A stretch of DNA of 64,000 bases from Gnetum montanum (GCA_015680685.1 MNCI01011336.1:125877-189876); one strand, 5' to 3'; positions 34,119 to 45,347 are shown, counted from the first letter of the stretch. Notes: a model not told the origin generated them from the sequence alone. Program-made: numbers and translations.

Positions 34119-37100
34119 TGTTGATGTAGAAATTTGGGCCATAAGGAAAACTAACGTCCACTACCCATAAAGAAACATGATTTGGCAAGGCTATTGCCTA
34201 GGATACCTTGCTTATGGACATAGCTAGCCTAGGAATAATCTTGAGCGGAAGAGAAACATGATTGATAATTTTAACTAAACTTAAGAAGCAGAGTGGAAAT
34301 ATTAAAGATGAAATATGCATTCATTAAATTAGAATAACAAAGGTTAAAACTACATTACATAAATCCGAAATGAATAGACAACAAGGTAGAGACAACAAAG
34401 AGGAGGGAGGGGATGTAGTGGACTATTTGATAATCCATCTACTTTGGTGGTTCTGCATCTCCTCTTAGAGAACCTCACAGTATGATTGGATGGTCTCAGT
34501 TAGCTGCATATTTCAACCCTCTAGCTCCTACAAGTGGATGATCGTTGCCTCCTTCATGTTGATGTCAACACTTCCCATGCTCTTATGGGGCCATGATTTT
34601 TAACATTACTTATATATATATATATAAACTGGATATAGACATTGAAATTCCAGGCAACAATGTTTACAAGAAGATGAAATATTGTGTTGATCAAGAAAGA
34701 GGCTATATATTATATTAAAGAGGTATAAGGCAACCTATTAGTTTTCTTCACCAATATGTTTTCAAATAGATTTAATAAAAAAAAATGTAACTTAAGTTTT
34801 TCTTTAAGAATAGGACATTGGGTTGTTATGGGAAAAAATAATACTAACAATAATAATCATAATAATACTATGTTTTGGCACCCTAGTGATACGTATTTGG
34901 GTGGCCGAACCAAAGTTGACATGGTTTATTATAATGTTTCACTAAACAAAACAACATTCCTTGTGAATATTCGTGGTTTTTATGAATAAGCATTGATGCC
35001 ACGTCATTTAAGGACACGTAAAACATAAATATAGCGAGACTTTCATACTTCTCAAATCATTTCTAGATGCCACCATTGTCAACTTATAAAAGTTGACAAT
35101 ATTGCGTATCGAGATTGGCCCGCATTGTGTCTAGGCTTAAAAATGTTTCAAAAGCATAACAAAACCATTCATTCAAGTTAGTCATACCTCTTACACCTGC
35201 TATTAATCTCTCAATAACCACTCTAAAAATCATGCAAGGGATGGTGACAGTGAACGTTACTTTCAGAGATTGCTAAATTGGTATTTCCGAATCTTCCATT
35301 GATCTCAATCAATGGAGGTAGCATGTAGTAACGTCTGGCGTTCTTGAGAGCTTAAACCTAGCAACTTTTTTTCGTGTTTTGACGTTTCAACGTAAATCGC
35401 CAACATTGCGGGTGGCCCTTGGCGCTGGCGTTACTTTTTCCTGCTGGTGGACGTTGCGTTGGTTGTGGCAGTGGACATTACGCGGACGTTACATGCGTTG
35501 CTGGTGGTGGTACCGGATGTTACACGTGTTGGTGGAGAGACAGAGGTGGGTAAGAGGCCAGACAGGCTTTTATAAAACCTTGAGGAGCCAAAGGCAAGAA
35601 AGTGAGGGAAAAAAGAAAGCTAGTTACGGTGAGGAGGGATTTCCAAGGCAAGCCACAGACGGGAAATCCACAGGGTTCTGCGTGTTAATTGTTTGGTGGC
35701 TTTCCTAAAGGTAATTTAGGTTAGGGTGGAGCAGCATGTGGATTTGATAGTTAGAGGTTGCAGACTTGTCAAACGAGGTGTGCTTTTTGCAAGCAAGTAG
35801 ACAAGGCTGCACAGAAGTTGTTCAAGTCATCATTTCATTCTGTTACTTTTAAAATTTCTATAATTGAACTGTAGTCTTTGTTGTATGCAATGTGTGTTTA
35901 TTTTAAAAATTTTGCTTGTTATTTGTGCAAGTTATTTATTCCATGTTTTCATGTTTCATTAATATAGTAGTGCCCTTGTTAATATCTTAAAGCAAACAGT
36001 TATTTCCTTGTTAAAGTTGTTTGAATTGCTATTTTCAGTTACATATTAAGATCATTTAATTTATTGGCATTTTAAATATCATGTTTTATGAAACATCACA
36101 TTGCCGTTTCAAGACTATTCCTAGGTTTTCATGCCCATACGAGAGGCACACGAGGAGGAGGAGGCACTAGTCTATTTAAATGAGTGTTGTGTCCAAAATT
36201 TATGCATCAACACTGGTATACTGCCGCAACTTTTTCCTCAGTTCTTTTCATGGTCAACTTTGATATGTGACACCTTTCAATTAAACAAGAATATCCATAA
36301 AGTTAATAAATAAGCATATCTTTATTTATTTATTAGACATAAAAGTTGCAATGTTTGGAGTTAATAGAAGCAATGTTTGGACGAGCAGCACGGTGCATGA
36401 GGAGTGAAGGCAGTAGTCGGCTGAAGGTGCCAGAGGGAACAGGTTGGCAATGCAAGGAAAGTGCAGAAGGCTTGCCGTGGTTGGAAGGGGTTGCTGCGGC
36501 GTTGTTGGTTTGGCTGTGCCTCACCACGGCCCTTGCAGATTTGGGCCAGCTCTGGGCCCTATCAGGCTTGCGGTGTTGTTGGTTGGACTGTGCAGCAGCA
36601 CGGCCCTTGCAAATTTGGGCCGCTTGTGGGCCCTATAAGGCTTGTGCGGGCGCTACATAGCCCTGCACAGATCTGCGTAGTCCAAGGCTGGCCGGCATAA
36701 TGTAGGAGAGAGAAACGCATGGCTAATGGTGGAGACGATGGGAGATCAGGTGGTGCTGGGGAGGATCTGCATGGAGCAGCGGTGGATGGCATAGCACAGG
36801 AAGCGTTTCAGCTATGCTGCGCACATCAGCAGACAAGGGATTCGTCAGCGAGGGAGGAAGACACGCGACGGTGACAACAGGAGGCTAGACGCAGCAAAGA
36901 GGGGCAGTCCTGGGGGCGTGGACGACATTCAGGATGCAGACTGTGGGGCTGCGTCCAAAGGCTGTTGCAGGGCCACAAATCAGCATGGCCCTGAGAAGGG
37001 CTATGCAGTCCTAAGCAGGGTGGCACGGCCCTTGTACGACTGCGCAACCTGCACAAATCTCTTTTTTCTTATTCCTCCACAGGGGCTATAGGATTTCCAT

Positions 37101-37337
37101 CGCAAGGCCGCAGTGCTGAAGAATGGCACTGCATGGGAGAGAGGCAAGCAGCAGCGACGGCAGTGATCTTGGCATGGTAGAACGTCTAGATGTACTCGTT
37201 CACGAACAGCCCGCGACCTCGATCTTGGACGGCAAGGATTTTGCTGCAGCTTGGTGAAGCCAGGCTGCGAGGAGAGCGTGGATGTGCGATGGCGGCGAGG
37301 GTTTCCTTACCACAGACGAGGGTCTCCTGGCACGGCA
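34119..37337 (-). mobile_element. 5' LTR of element K, probably interrupted at 34,573-36,239
   Basis: The + edge TGTTGATGTAGAAATTTGG matches 12,916. Blocks 34,119-34,572 and 36,240-37,337 match the 3' LTR in order. The right part is noticeably GC-richer than its partner at 13.8-14.6 kb, where many C and G positions read T and A (for example GCGCAACCTGCAC against GCACAACCTACAC). That suggests heavier cytosine deamination of the 3' copy. The right edge, ...GGCA at 37,337, abuts non-repeat sequence. Confidence 0.72.
34573..36239. other. Segment within LTR K without clear partner in the 3' LTR
   Basis: The corresponding interval in the 3' LTR is only about 440 bp (13,376-13,814), so about 1.2 kb is extra. 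Contents: a (TA)n run at 34,610-34,626; a short + frame (34,756-34,989, unrecognised); a cluster of ACGTTAC/CGTTAC/ACGTT motifs (35,245-35,520); and a TTTTATAAAA at about 35,566 with purine-rich sequence downstream. The ACGTTAC-TATA arrangement looks like another LTR promoter on the + strand, but no ends were found. Confidence 0.35.
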
Positions 37338-37549
37338 GCGTTATTAGAGATATAGTTTTTAAATACTGAGAGGGTGTTGGAACCAAAATAATTTTACTAT
37401 GAATAATTGGACAAACAGTAACACATAGCTAACCTAATACGTTACAAGAATGGAAGAATAATGACATATAGCCAACATAATAGTTAACTACTTGTACCAG
37501 CACTTTCAAAATAAATAGTTAAACAGCATATAGAACTAGAAAAACAAAC
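37338..37549 (-). other. Intron 1 remnant of the thaumatin-like gene (5' part)
   Basis: This is AT-rich, non-repetitive sequence between the end of element K and the donor site at 37,549. The donor reads AAG|GTTTGT on the - strand. Confidence 0.5.
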
Positions 37550-37595
37550 CTTGTAAAGCTGCAACTAGTAGCAATAATGGCAACAGCAGCACCAT
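37550..37595 (-). CDS. Putative exon 1 (signal peptide) of the thaumatin-like gene
   Basis: On the - strand, ATG at 37,593-37,595 opens MVLLLPLLLLVAALQ and then a single G before the donor GTTTGT. The peptide is a textbook signal-peptide core. Exon 2 at 12,751 starts with two bases (CG) before the codons for ADAMPF, so the junction restores a codon in phase (GCG, Ala). Thaumatin-like proteins commonly carry an intron right after the signal peptide, which fits. The two exons are 24.8 kb apart, with element K filling the gap. The link is inferred from phase, strand, promoter and family architecture, not proven. Confidence 0.6.
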
Positions 37596-37693
37596 GTTCC
37601 TCGTGTTTGGCTATCCTGCAGGTGTTGGGAACCAGTGGAAGATATACAGCTATTTGCTTGAATATGGGCGAGAAATTGCATGGCCTTGGCCTC

Positions 37694-37701
37694 TATTTAT
37701 A
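37694..37701 (-). promoter_or_regulatory. TATA box upstream of the thaumatin-like exon 1
   Basis: The - strand reads GTATAAATAGAGG, a near-ideal plant TATA box, about 100 bp upstream of the ATG. That leaves room for a start site near 37,665 and a 5' UTR of about 70 nt. A TTGACT core (W-box type) lies about 35 bp further upstream on the same strand; its relevance is inference. Confidence 0.7.
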
Positions 37702-38897
37702 CTACCATCTTCGAGCAAAAGAGTCGTGAGTCAATTGGATTCTGGACCCAGAAGTCTTGCCTTGAAGATACGTCAATCTTTAGCGCCCCTTACACGGCTT
37801 TAGTGTGCACGACTTTAACGGTACCCATGGAAGACGATTTGTCTGCACCTTTTGTCACCATCACTTCGTTGATTTTCATTTTTCCAAACATTTTCTTTTT
37901 CACTCTCTTCCACGGCATTGACTCTTCGTGCGTCTTGCAGCACCTTCTCGACCACGTTTTGTGGACAACTAGAATTGTGTACTGAATTGTCTACTTTGGT
38001 TAAATACAACAAGATTATTTGATGGTGCAGAGTATGTTGCGGAGTTTAATGTTGCACAAAGAGAACTTTTATTATACTTTTCATCATTTAACAATTTTGA
38101 AATAGCTTTTTGTTTAGTTGCTTACCTCATTGAGACCATTCTTTAATGTTTTAGATAATTGAGTTTTTATTTTTGAAGTGTGCTTAAGTTCTTAGTGCAT
38201 TGCTCTTTGAAGACATACTTAAAAAAAAAATTACTAAAGTGGTTTTACATTATCGTTAAGCTTCTAGAAAATATTTCACTTTAATCAGTTAATGCCTCTA
38301 ATACAACATTCTTTGGTTTCTACTTTAGTTATAGTTATAACACTTTTTTTCTGGGTTGGTTGGTTTGTTTCTTTTGATCAAAGTAGAAAAGATTGATGAA
38401 CCAAATCAAAATTATGCAGACCAAACCCTACTTCACTGTTCTTCAACTTGGGCTTTATTCTTTCATTCAAAGAAACAATTCCTTCATGATGCCATATTTC
38501 ATATTTTATGAAGTCCCGCCCTTGTTTCAATAGTTATTAAGTACATTTGTCTATGATTTTTAGTTTTTTTTTCTATTTTTTATTGAAATATCATCTTGTT
38601 ATTTTTAAATTCATCACTATTTTGTATTTTCAATTTTTCCTCTAATTCTATTATTATTTTGCATTTCCAGATTTATTGCATTGAATGACATTTTAGTGTT
38701 AAAGCTCTTAAGACATTTTTTAAAAGGCTCTTTGCTAGCACAAAAAGAAAAAATAGATACCCTTAGTCACAGTAATTTGGGCAATTGGTAGGTATATCTA
38801 TTTGTAATTTTTTTAAAATTAATTTTAACTTTTGTAAAGTGTAGCAGTCATATCTCATTTTTTAATTTTTACCATTAATATTTACAGAGTTATAAAG
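37702..38897. other. Upstream region of the thaumatin-like gene and spacer before hAT
   Basis: The first 300 bp are GC-richer and non-repetitive, consistent with a promoter region. Frames on both strands here (37,680-37,985 +; 37,815-38,012 -) lack recognisable domains. From 38,000 the sequence is AT-rich and holds no gene. Confidence 0.45.
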
Positions 38898-41618
38898 ATG
38901 AGCTTTATTCAAGACATAGATAACAATGAGAATAAAATAGATAGTACTCTATTGGAGGAAAATGCATTGCAAGAAAAAAATGTCTTAGATTGTAATGTGA
39001 AAATTTTGAAACCATTTGCAAAAGGTAAATTTATTTTGAAATCTCCATTAAAAAAATTTGTAACATAATTAGACACTTGTAAGAGTGGAGGAGGTGGAAG
39101 TAAAAGATGGAAGTGTCATGTATGTAGCCATGAATTCACTGCAAGTGGTACACGAATACATCATTATTTCTTTCAAACATTAGAAAATAAAATAAGAATA
39201 GGTGTTATTGCATGTAAATTTCCATATCCTGATATTCAAAAAGCTATGTATGACTACTTTCAAACAAAGACTAATAAAGAGCATTAATGTAAGTATTCGA
39301 ACAGAGGAAAGTAAGAACAAAACAAAGGATGTTGTACAACCAGCAAAAAGAAAAATACTTAAACAAACAGAAATAAGTTTTCAAGTTGAAAAAAAAATAA
39401 AGCTGATGTCAATATTGCAAAAATGTTCTATGCAAATGGATTATCATTCAAACTTGCATGTACTCCTTCATTCAAAGAAGCAATTCGTTATGCCATTGAA
39501 GCATATAATATTTTTAAATTTTAAATTATCATTTTTTATATAAAATTATTAGTAAAACTAATATTTTTATATGGCAGATCCATCTTATATCCCTCCAACT
39601 GAAGATAAAATTGGAAATGATATTCTTGATGAGAGGTATGAACTTGGCATGAAAAAGTTGGAGGAATGGAAGCAATTTTGGCAGCAAAGTGGTTGTTCTA
39701 CTATAATGGATGGATGGACTGATATTCGACAATGTTCATTAATTAATATTATAATTAATTGTCAACTTGGACCATTTTTTCTTAATGCTATAGACTGCTC
39801 CAATCATATAAAAGATGCTAATTTTCAAGCCACATTATTAGAGACAACAATTGCAACTATTGGCTTAAGCAACATTATTCAAATTATAACAGATTCAACT
39901 CCTGTTTGTAGACGTGCAAGAAAAATGATAGAAATGATTTATCCAAATATGTTATGGACTCCTTGTTGTGTTCATCTCTAAATAATACACTTCGTGATAT
40001 TGGTAAAATTATTTGGGTGAAAAAGCTTATTATAGCTGCAAGAGACATACAAATTTTCATTTGCAATCATCATTATTCAAATTCCTTGTAGCAAAAATAA
40101 GACTTTCAAAAAGCCTATAGAAACAAGGTAATAGAATACAAAAATCTATATTATGTGTTTTTAAAAAATTTGATTTATTAATGCTAAACTAATTATAAGT
40201 TTTTTGAAACAGATATGCTTTATATTTTATAATGTTGGAGAGAATGCAAAAGATAACAAGAATCATTACAAACAATGGTTATAACCAATAAACGGAAGAA
40301 TTGGGAGGAAGCCAACACAACTATGGGAAAGAGTGTTAGAGAAAAGATTTTATCAGATGAGTGGTGGAAACAAATAAAGTAAGAAATAATTTATTTGAAA
40401 TTTAATTCTTTATTTTTTATTATTTGCATCTTTATATCTTATTAAAAATAAGTATTTGTTATATTGTAGGAGGATTGTTAGCATGCTGCAACCTATTGTT
40501 GATTGCAACCTATTGTTGATTTCATTTGTTATGCTGATACAGATACACCTGCATTAGGAGAAATGTATGTAATTTATGAAAATATGTTAACAGAAATTAA
40601 AAAAAGGGTTATAGAAATGGGTAGCTCTCTTAATTTTTATAATGCTCAGTTACTTTCATTGATTCCAAAAAGATGGAATGCTACAAATACCCCATTGCAT
40701 ATGGTTGCATATGCATTAAATATTAAGTGGTATTCTTTAAAACATAGAGATAAAAATCCAACAAGGTCTTGTGATGATTTTGATGTAAGAATAGGTTTTT
40801 TAGAATATGTTAAAAGGTTATATTCACCTTATGAGGCTAGCTTAATTAGAAAGGAATGGCTTCAATTTACTAAAGGACATACAAAAGAATTTAAATGTGA
40901 AGATGCTATACTTGATATGGATGGAATAGCTCAAGAAGATCTAGCTGGATGGTGGAGTTTGCATGGTGGAGATACTCCTAGACTTCAAACTTTAGCAATG
41001 AAGCTTCTTTTTCACATAATACAATCAATTTTTCATTAAACATATAACAAATATTAATACATATTAATCTTCTTAATTAATTTATGAAATGTGATGTTTG
41101 AAAACTTGAAATAGTGATGTTTTATATATCATTATGCATTTTCTAAACACCGTGATTAGTAGGCTATTAGGTCTAAGCTTCAAATGAGTTTGTTTATTGA
41201 TAAAGTTTTGAATAATTTATAAAATGAATTTTTTAAAAATGCAAAAATTTATTCTTGTTTTTATCATTTATGTAGGTTGCATCTTCTTCTGCTGCTGAAA
41301 GAAATTGGTCAACATATTTTTTCATTCATTGGATCAAAAGAAATAGTCTGACTCTAAAAGGAGTTGAAAAATTAGTATCTGTTCATAGCATGATTAGATT
41401 GGAAGAAAGAAAGAAAATAAAATATAGGCAACCACCTACTCTTTGTTGGAATGTTAATCCAAAAGATGATGATGTTCCAATAGTTGATGATAGAGAAAGT
41501 TATTCTACTGACTTAGTTAATGTTCCTGGAGAAATGAATCTTAATATTGATGATTCAATCCTTGATGAAGATGATTACCATGCAAATGATATTAATGACA
41601 TAGAACAAAATGAAGCAG
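38898..41618 (+). pseudogene. hAT-family transposase (BED finger, DUF659-like, C-terminal dimerisation), disabled
   Basis: In order: an acidic N-terminus (MSFIQDIDNNENKID); a BED-type zinc finger RWKCHVCSHEFTASGTRIHHYF (39,102-39,170); an ADVNIAKMFYANGLSFKLAC block in a shifted frame (39,400-39,510); the DUF659-like block CSTIMDGWTDIRQCSLINIII...NIIQIITDSTPV (39,690-39,910); the middle KEWLQFTKGHTKEF and LAGWWSLHGGDTPRLQTLA (40,850-40,995); and the C-terminal ASSSAAERNWSTYFFIHW (41,280-41,330). Likely introns end at 40,210 (AAACAG|A) and 40,468 (TTGTAG|G), and one ends at 41,275. A stop precedes the finger, frames shift near 39,390 and 39,975, and a 17-bp direct duplication lies at 40,486-40,519. 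Terminal inverted repeats were not identified. Confidence 0.88.
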
Positions 41619-41973
41619 NGCAACAACCAAAATGATAGCAATAAAATGAAATTAAGCCTCAAGCAAATTTATGACAAAGCGGGTTTGGTAATACTTTTGT
41701 TCAACGACTACCTACCTACCGACCTATNTTCTTTTGTGATTTAAAAAGAGATTAAAAATTTTGTAACATTATCATATATATATATATATATATATATGAT
41801 AANAGCACAGCCGAGTAACTCACCTCACCTACAATGAGACGTGGGAAAATCGGCACTAATCATGATGAAGGGGAAAGTAAAAACAAAGGGCCATGAGCTT
41901 GCATATGGTCATTGCCCATATGCTGGTGGGCTTCATTGCTTTATAAGCAAAGAGATTTTTAAAAAAGTTGGAN
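41619..41973. other. Single-N contig joins with copies of sequence from 42.5-42.8 kb
   Basis: Single Ns sit at 41,619, 41,728, 41,803 and 41,973. The piece 41,620-41,727 is nearly identical to 42,498-42,605, and 41,804-41,972 to 42,674-42,841. The piece between Ns 41,728 and 41,803 is different and ends in an (AT)n run. The hAT coding frame stops exactly at the first N. This pattern looks like a mis-joined assembly. Confidence 0.8.
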
Positions 41974-42260
41974 CCAACTACGAACCCGTCCCCACTTTTT
42001 CTTGAGGCACACATCCTCAAACACGTTTAGAATCACAAATCCTCGATTCCTCCCTTCCACGAATCATATTCTCTTGATGCATAGCATTAAAGCAAGAAAA
42101 TTTGCAAAAGTATGGAGGGCATCGAATCCATTTCCTTACTCAAGAGCTATGCATCAAAAGAATTTGATTTGTGGAAGCGAGGAATCGAGGATTTGTGATT
42201 TTGAACATGTTTGGGTACGTGCACCTCACGAAAAAGTGGGGATAGGTTCGTAGTTGGGGA
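41974..42260. mobile_element. Foldback (MITE-like) element with long inverted-repeat arms
   Basis: The left arm (41,974-42,085) is the near-perfect reverse complement of the right arm (42,148-42,260). Examples are CCAACTACGAACC against GGTTCGTAGTTGG, CCCCACTTTTTC against GAAAAAGTGGGG, and AATCCTCGATTCCTC against GAGGAATCGAGGATT. Arms are about 112 bp around a 60-bp centre. No coding capacity. The left edge is cut by an N, so ends and target duplication cannot be read. Confidence 0.85.
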
Positions 42261-42475
42261 TGTGATAGAGAAAATTTTAATATATTACTTTTTTAGAAAA
42301 AATTAAATCTCATATATCATAAAAATACATTGTAAAATATAGAACAAGTACAATGTAAATCCAAAATATTGTTAATGCTTAAAAATTGCATAGAAGATTG
42401 TAATATCACCATTAAATTGAAGCAAGAAAATTTGCTAAGGTATGGAGGGCATTGAATCCATTTCCTTACTCGGAG
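42086..42475 (+). repeat. Foldback centre repeated 310 bp downstream
   Basis: The centre segment (42,102-42,158, AAGCAAGAAAATTTGC... GGAGGGCAT(C/T)GAATCC) recurs at about 42,420-42,474 with few changes. The centre therefore probably derives from, or was duplicated with, neighbouring sequence. Confidence 0.7.
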
Positions 42476-42482
42476 CCATACC

Positions 42483-43490
42483 AAACATATAATTTCTGCA
42501 ACAACCAAAATGATAGCAATAAAATGAAATTAAGCCTCAAGCAAATTTATGACAAAGCAGGTTTGGTAATACTTTTGTTCAACGACTACCTACCTACCGA
42601 CCTATGAGTAGCACCCTATAGGGCCACGTTGAAGATGACTGCATTATAAGAAAACACAACTTAACTAAAGTAGGCACAGCCGAGTAACTCACCTCACCTA
42701 CAATGAGACGTGGGAAAATCGGCACTAATCATGATGAAGGGGAAAGTAAAAGCAAAGGGCCATGAGCTTGCATATGGTCATTGCCCATATGCTGGTGGGC
42801 TTCATTGCTTTATAAGCAAAGAGATTTTTAAAAAAGTTGGACAAGCATCCATCCGTCATCATGTTCATGACTCATGACCCATGACCATGACCTTGTTTTG
42901 TTTTTTATTTTCAGCAGAGATGAGAAAAAGAGCAAAAACCAGCAAGGAATAATAAACACGCGTGAGTGTGTGAGTCATGGTGGAACCTTTGACGCTCCCA
43001 AAGGCAGGTGAGTCCATGCAAATGCAATGTTTTCCTCGCACACCCCATCGAAAACTTGATTTCCGTATGACCCATCCTTGCCCCTTCGGCCTTCGGCCTT
43101 CGGTTACCATGGTAGCGCCTCCGTGTGTTTGTTTATTTATTCGTACTCCCTTGTTTTCTATGTTTCGTCATGAATCTTGCTTGCTTGCTTGCCACTTAAC
43201 AATAAAATGAAGTTTTTGGTATGATTCAAAACAGGAGAAGATACTTAAGATTTTAATGCAAAATGCAGACATTGCAAGAACTAAAAAGGCAAGAACAAGG
43301 CAAGGCAAGGCGACCAAATCAATGTATATATACAAATTCAGACAAAATTTCATTGGAAATTATGAAATACTTACCCATTGCGAATTTAATGCGATTCTGT
43401 ATGCACTCCCGAATCCGACGGGAACAGTTTGTCAAAATTTATCCGGAATGGCCAATCTCCTGTGCATTGCTCAAGAGGCATAATCTGCCT
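42483..43490 (+). repeat. Tandem duplication, unit 1 (about 1.0 kb)
   Basis: Unit 1 begins AAACATATAATTTCTGC and aligns in order with 43,491-44,489. Shared blocks include CACAGCCGAGTAACTCACC, CATGACTCATGACCCATGA, GTGAGTCATGGT, CCTTCGG (three tandem copies in unit 1), GCCACTTAACAAT and GGAATGGCCAATCTCC. No gene is recognised. The GC-rich, non-repetitive character suggests a duplicated piece of unique sequence, possibly regulatory or from a lost gene. Confidence 0.85.
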
Positions 43491-44489
43491 AAACATATAA
43501 TTTTTGCAACAACCAAAATGAAAGCAATAAAATGAAACCCTTTTGTTACTCAATCCAATCTTTTTAAAAATAAAATTAAGCCTCAACCAAATTTATAACA
43601 AATCATGTCTGCTAATACTTTTGTTCAACAAGGGAGGACATGTGAGTAGTGCCATAGGGCCATGTTGAAGACAACCACATTATAAGAAGACACAACTTAA
43701 CTAAACTAGGCACAGCCGAGTAACTCACCTCACCTATAATGATTGAAAATCTTTGGAACAATGGGGAATTGACACTAGTCATGATGAAGGAGAAAGTAAA
43801 AAAAGAGCACCATGAGGTTGGCCATTGGCCATGTGCTGGTGGGCTTGGTTGGCCCAAAAGCAAACAGATTTTAAAAAAGGTTGAACAAGCATCCATCCCT
43901 CATTGTGTTCATGACTCATGACCCATGATGATGACCCTCTTTTGTTTTTTCTTTTTCCAGCAGAGATATGAGAAAAAGAGCCAAAACCAGCAATGACCAA
44001 TAAATATGCGTGAATGCGTGAGTCATGGTATAACCTTTGACGCTTCCAAAGGCCAAATGCAATGTTTACCTCGCAGGCCCCGTTCCAAACTTGTTTTCGT
44101 ATGTGACCCAAATTTGGCCCTTCAGCCTTCGGTACCTTTTGTGATTTCCCTGTGTTTTTTTATTCATTCGTACTCTCTGTTTTCTATGGTCTGTGTCATG
44201 CCGATGCCATGAATCTTGACTGGTTGCTGGCCACTTAACAATGAAATGAAGTTTATGGGAAGATATGATTTTAATGCACAATGCAGACATTGAGAACAAG
44301 GCAATAATATGAGGCAAGGCAAGGCGACCATTTCAATGTATATGTACAGATGCGACAAAATTCCATTGAAAATTATGATATATGTACCCATTGCGGATTT
44401 AATGCGCTTCTGTACGCGTGCTCTCCAACCCAACGCGAACGGTTTGGTAAAAATTTATCTGGAATCCCGAATCTCCGGTGCATAGTAAA
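43491..44489 (+). repeat. Tandem duplication, unit 2
   Basis: This is the second copy of the 1.0-kb unit, diverged by numerous substitutions and indels (for example a 50-bp insertion near 43,540). Period between units is 1,008 bp. No coding frame is conserved between the two copies, which argues against a protein-coding duplicate. Confidence 0.85.
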
Positions 44490-45209
44490 TTGAATTGTGT
44501 TGCTTCCTTCCTGGCATTGTGGTTGTTCTCCGGAAACGAAAGTTCAACTCCCCTGCCCTGTCCAAGACAATTAAATTTTGTCTGTGTTCGTTTTAGGACA
44601 TAAAAGTGATCAATGCACATGCTGGGAATGTACTGTGCTTACTTGGTAACTAAAAAAGAAACTGAAAATACGACAAGATAAACGTCATCATAACAATGTT
44701 AAGATCTTATGCAAGATTTAAACACTACTACGCCGAGATATAACAAAATCAAATTCTATGCATCCCCTTTAGACAGCCAAGGAAAGGACGTTATTAAGAA
44801 AGATACATACTTTTAACCAGATGTTTGTCCTCCTTGATGGGAAAGTTAAAATTATATATATATACTTTCCTTCCTTCCTTGTGGCATTGTCGTTATTCTC
44901 TAAAAACAAATATTTAACTCTCCTGCCATGTGCAAGGCAATTAAGCTCAGTGCTTTTTGTTAAATTTGAAAGATATCAAACAGCATTGCACACGCAAAAA
45001 GAATCCGTTTAAGTTTAATGGTTATCATGATGTAATTCTAACCAGGTTCAATTAGAAAAAGAATGGAAATTTTGTGGACTTAGCCTTTTATAAATAGGCC
45101 ATTTGATAGTAGCTTTGATGTAACACATCGAAATAAAATATTTCTATTTCTTCTCATATATGCTCTATTCTTGCACTTGTTATTTTGTTCCGTGTTAATT
45201 CTTATCAAT
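44490..45209. other. Spacer, no gene
   Basis: AT-rich, with no recognised feature. A short repeat-like resemblance (CTTCCTTCCTGGCATTGTGG near 44,505 and CTTCCTTGTGGCATTGTCG near 44,872) suggests a partial further duplication. Confidence 0.45.
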
Positions 45210-45242
45210 TGATGAAGTGCTCATTAGTCAATGCATCGACTA

Positions 45243-45274
45243 GGCCGCGTATACGGAGCTTCGTATACGCGGCC
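45243..45274. repeat. Perfect hairpin in U3 of LTR C
   Basis: Arms GGCCGCGTATACG and CGTATACGCGGCC (13 bp each) flank GAGCTT. It is strongly GC-rich within AT-rich surroundings and lies about 75 bp before the TATA box. It carries the same CGTATACG core that fills the D/E/F elements. Confidence 0.95.
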
Positions 45275-45347
45275 GTGTTGACACAGCCTCATCAATGCAT
45301 CTATCCATGCGTCTACGTGGCCTCGTTTACGCAGGCTCTGTTCTAGC

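Noticed and set aside
35379-35708. Trp/Arg-rich 109-residue open frame
   Set aside because: Low-complexity reading through a CGTTAC-rich promoter-like segment; no domain.
36346-36792. Several overlapping open frames on both strands near 36.4-36.8 kb
   Set aside because: GC-rich LTR sequence of element K keeps frames open; the homologous copy at 14.0-14.4 kb has no conserved frame.
34119-37337. Second thaumatin-like gene copy beside the second K LTR
   Set aside because: The repeats flanking both exons are the two LTRs of K, not a gene duplication; no second exon 2 was found near 37 kb.
41773-41798. (AT)n run as a structured regulatory site
   Set aside because: Ordinary microsatellite next to an assembly join.
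43060-43250. Possible protein-coding gene in the 1-kb tandem units
   Set aside because: No open frame is shared between the two units; CCTTCGG and GCTTGCTTGC repeats are simple-sequence.
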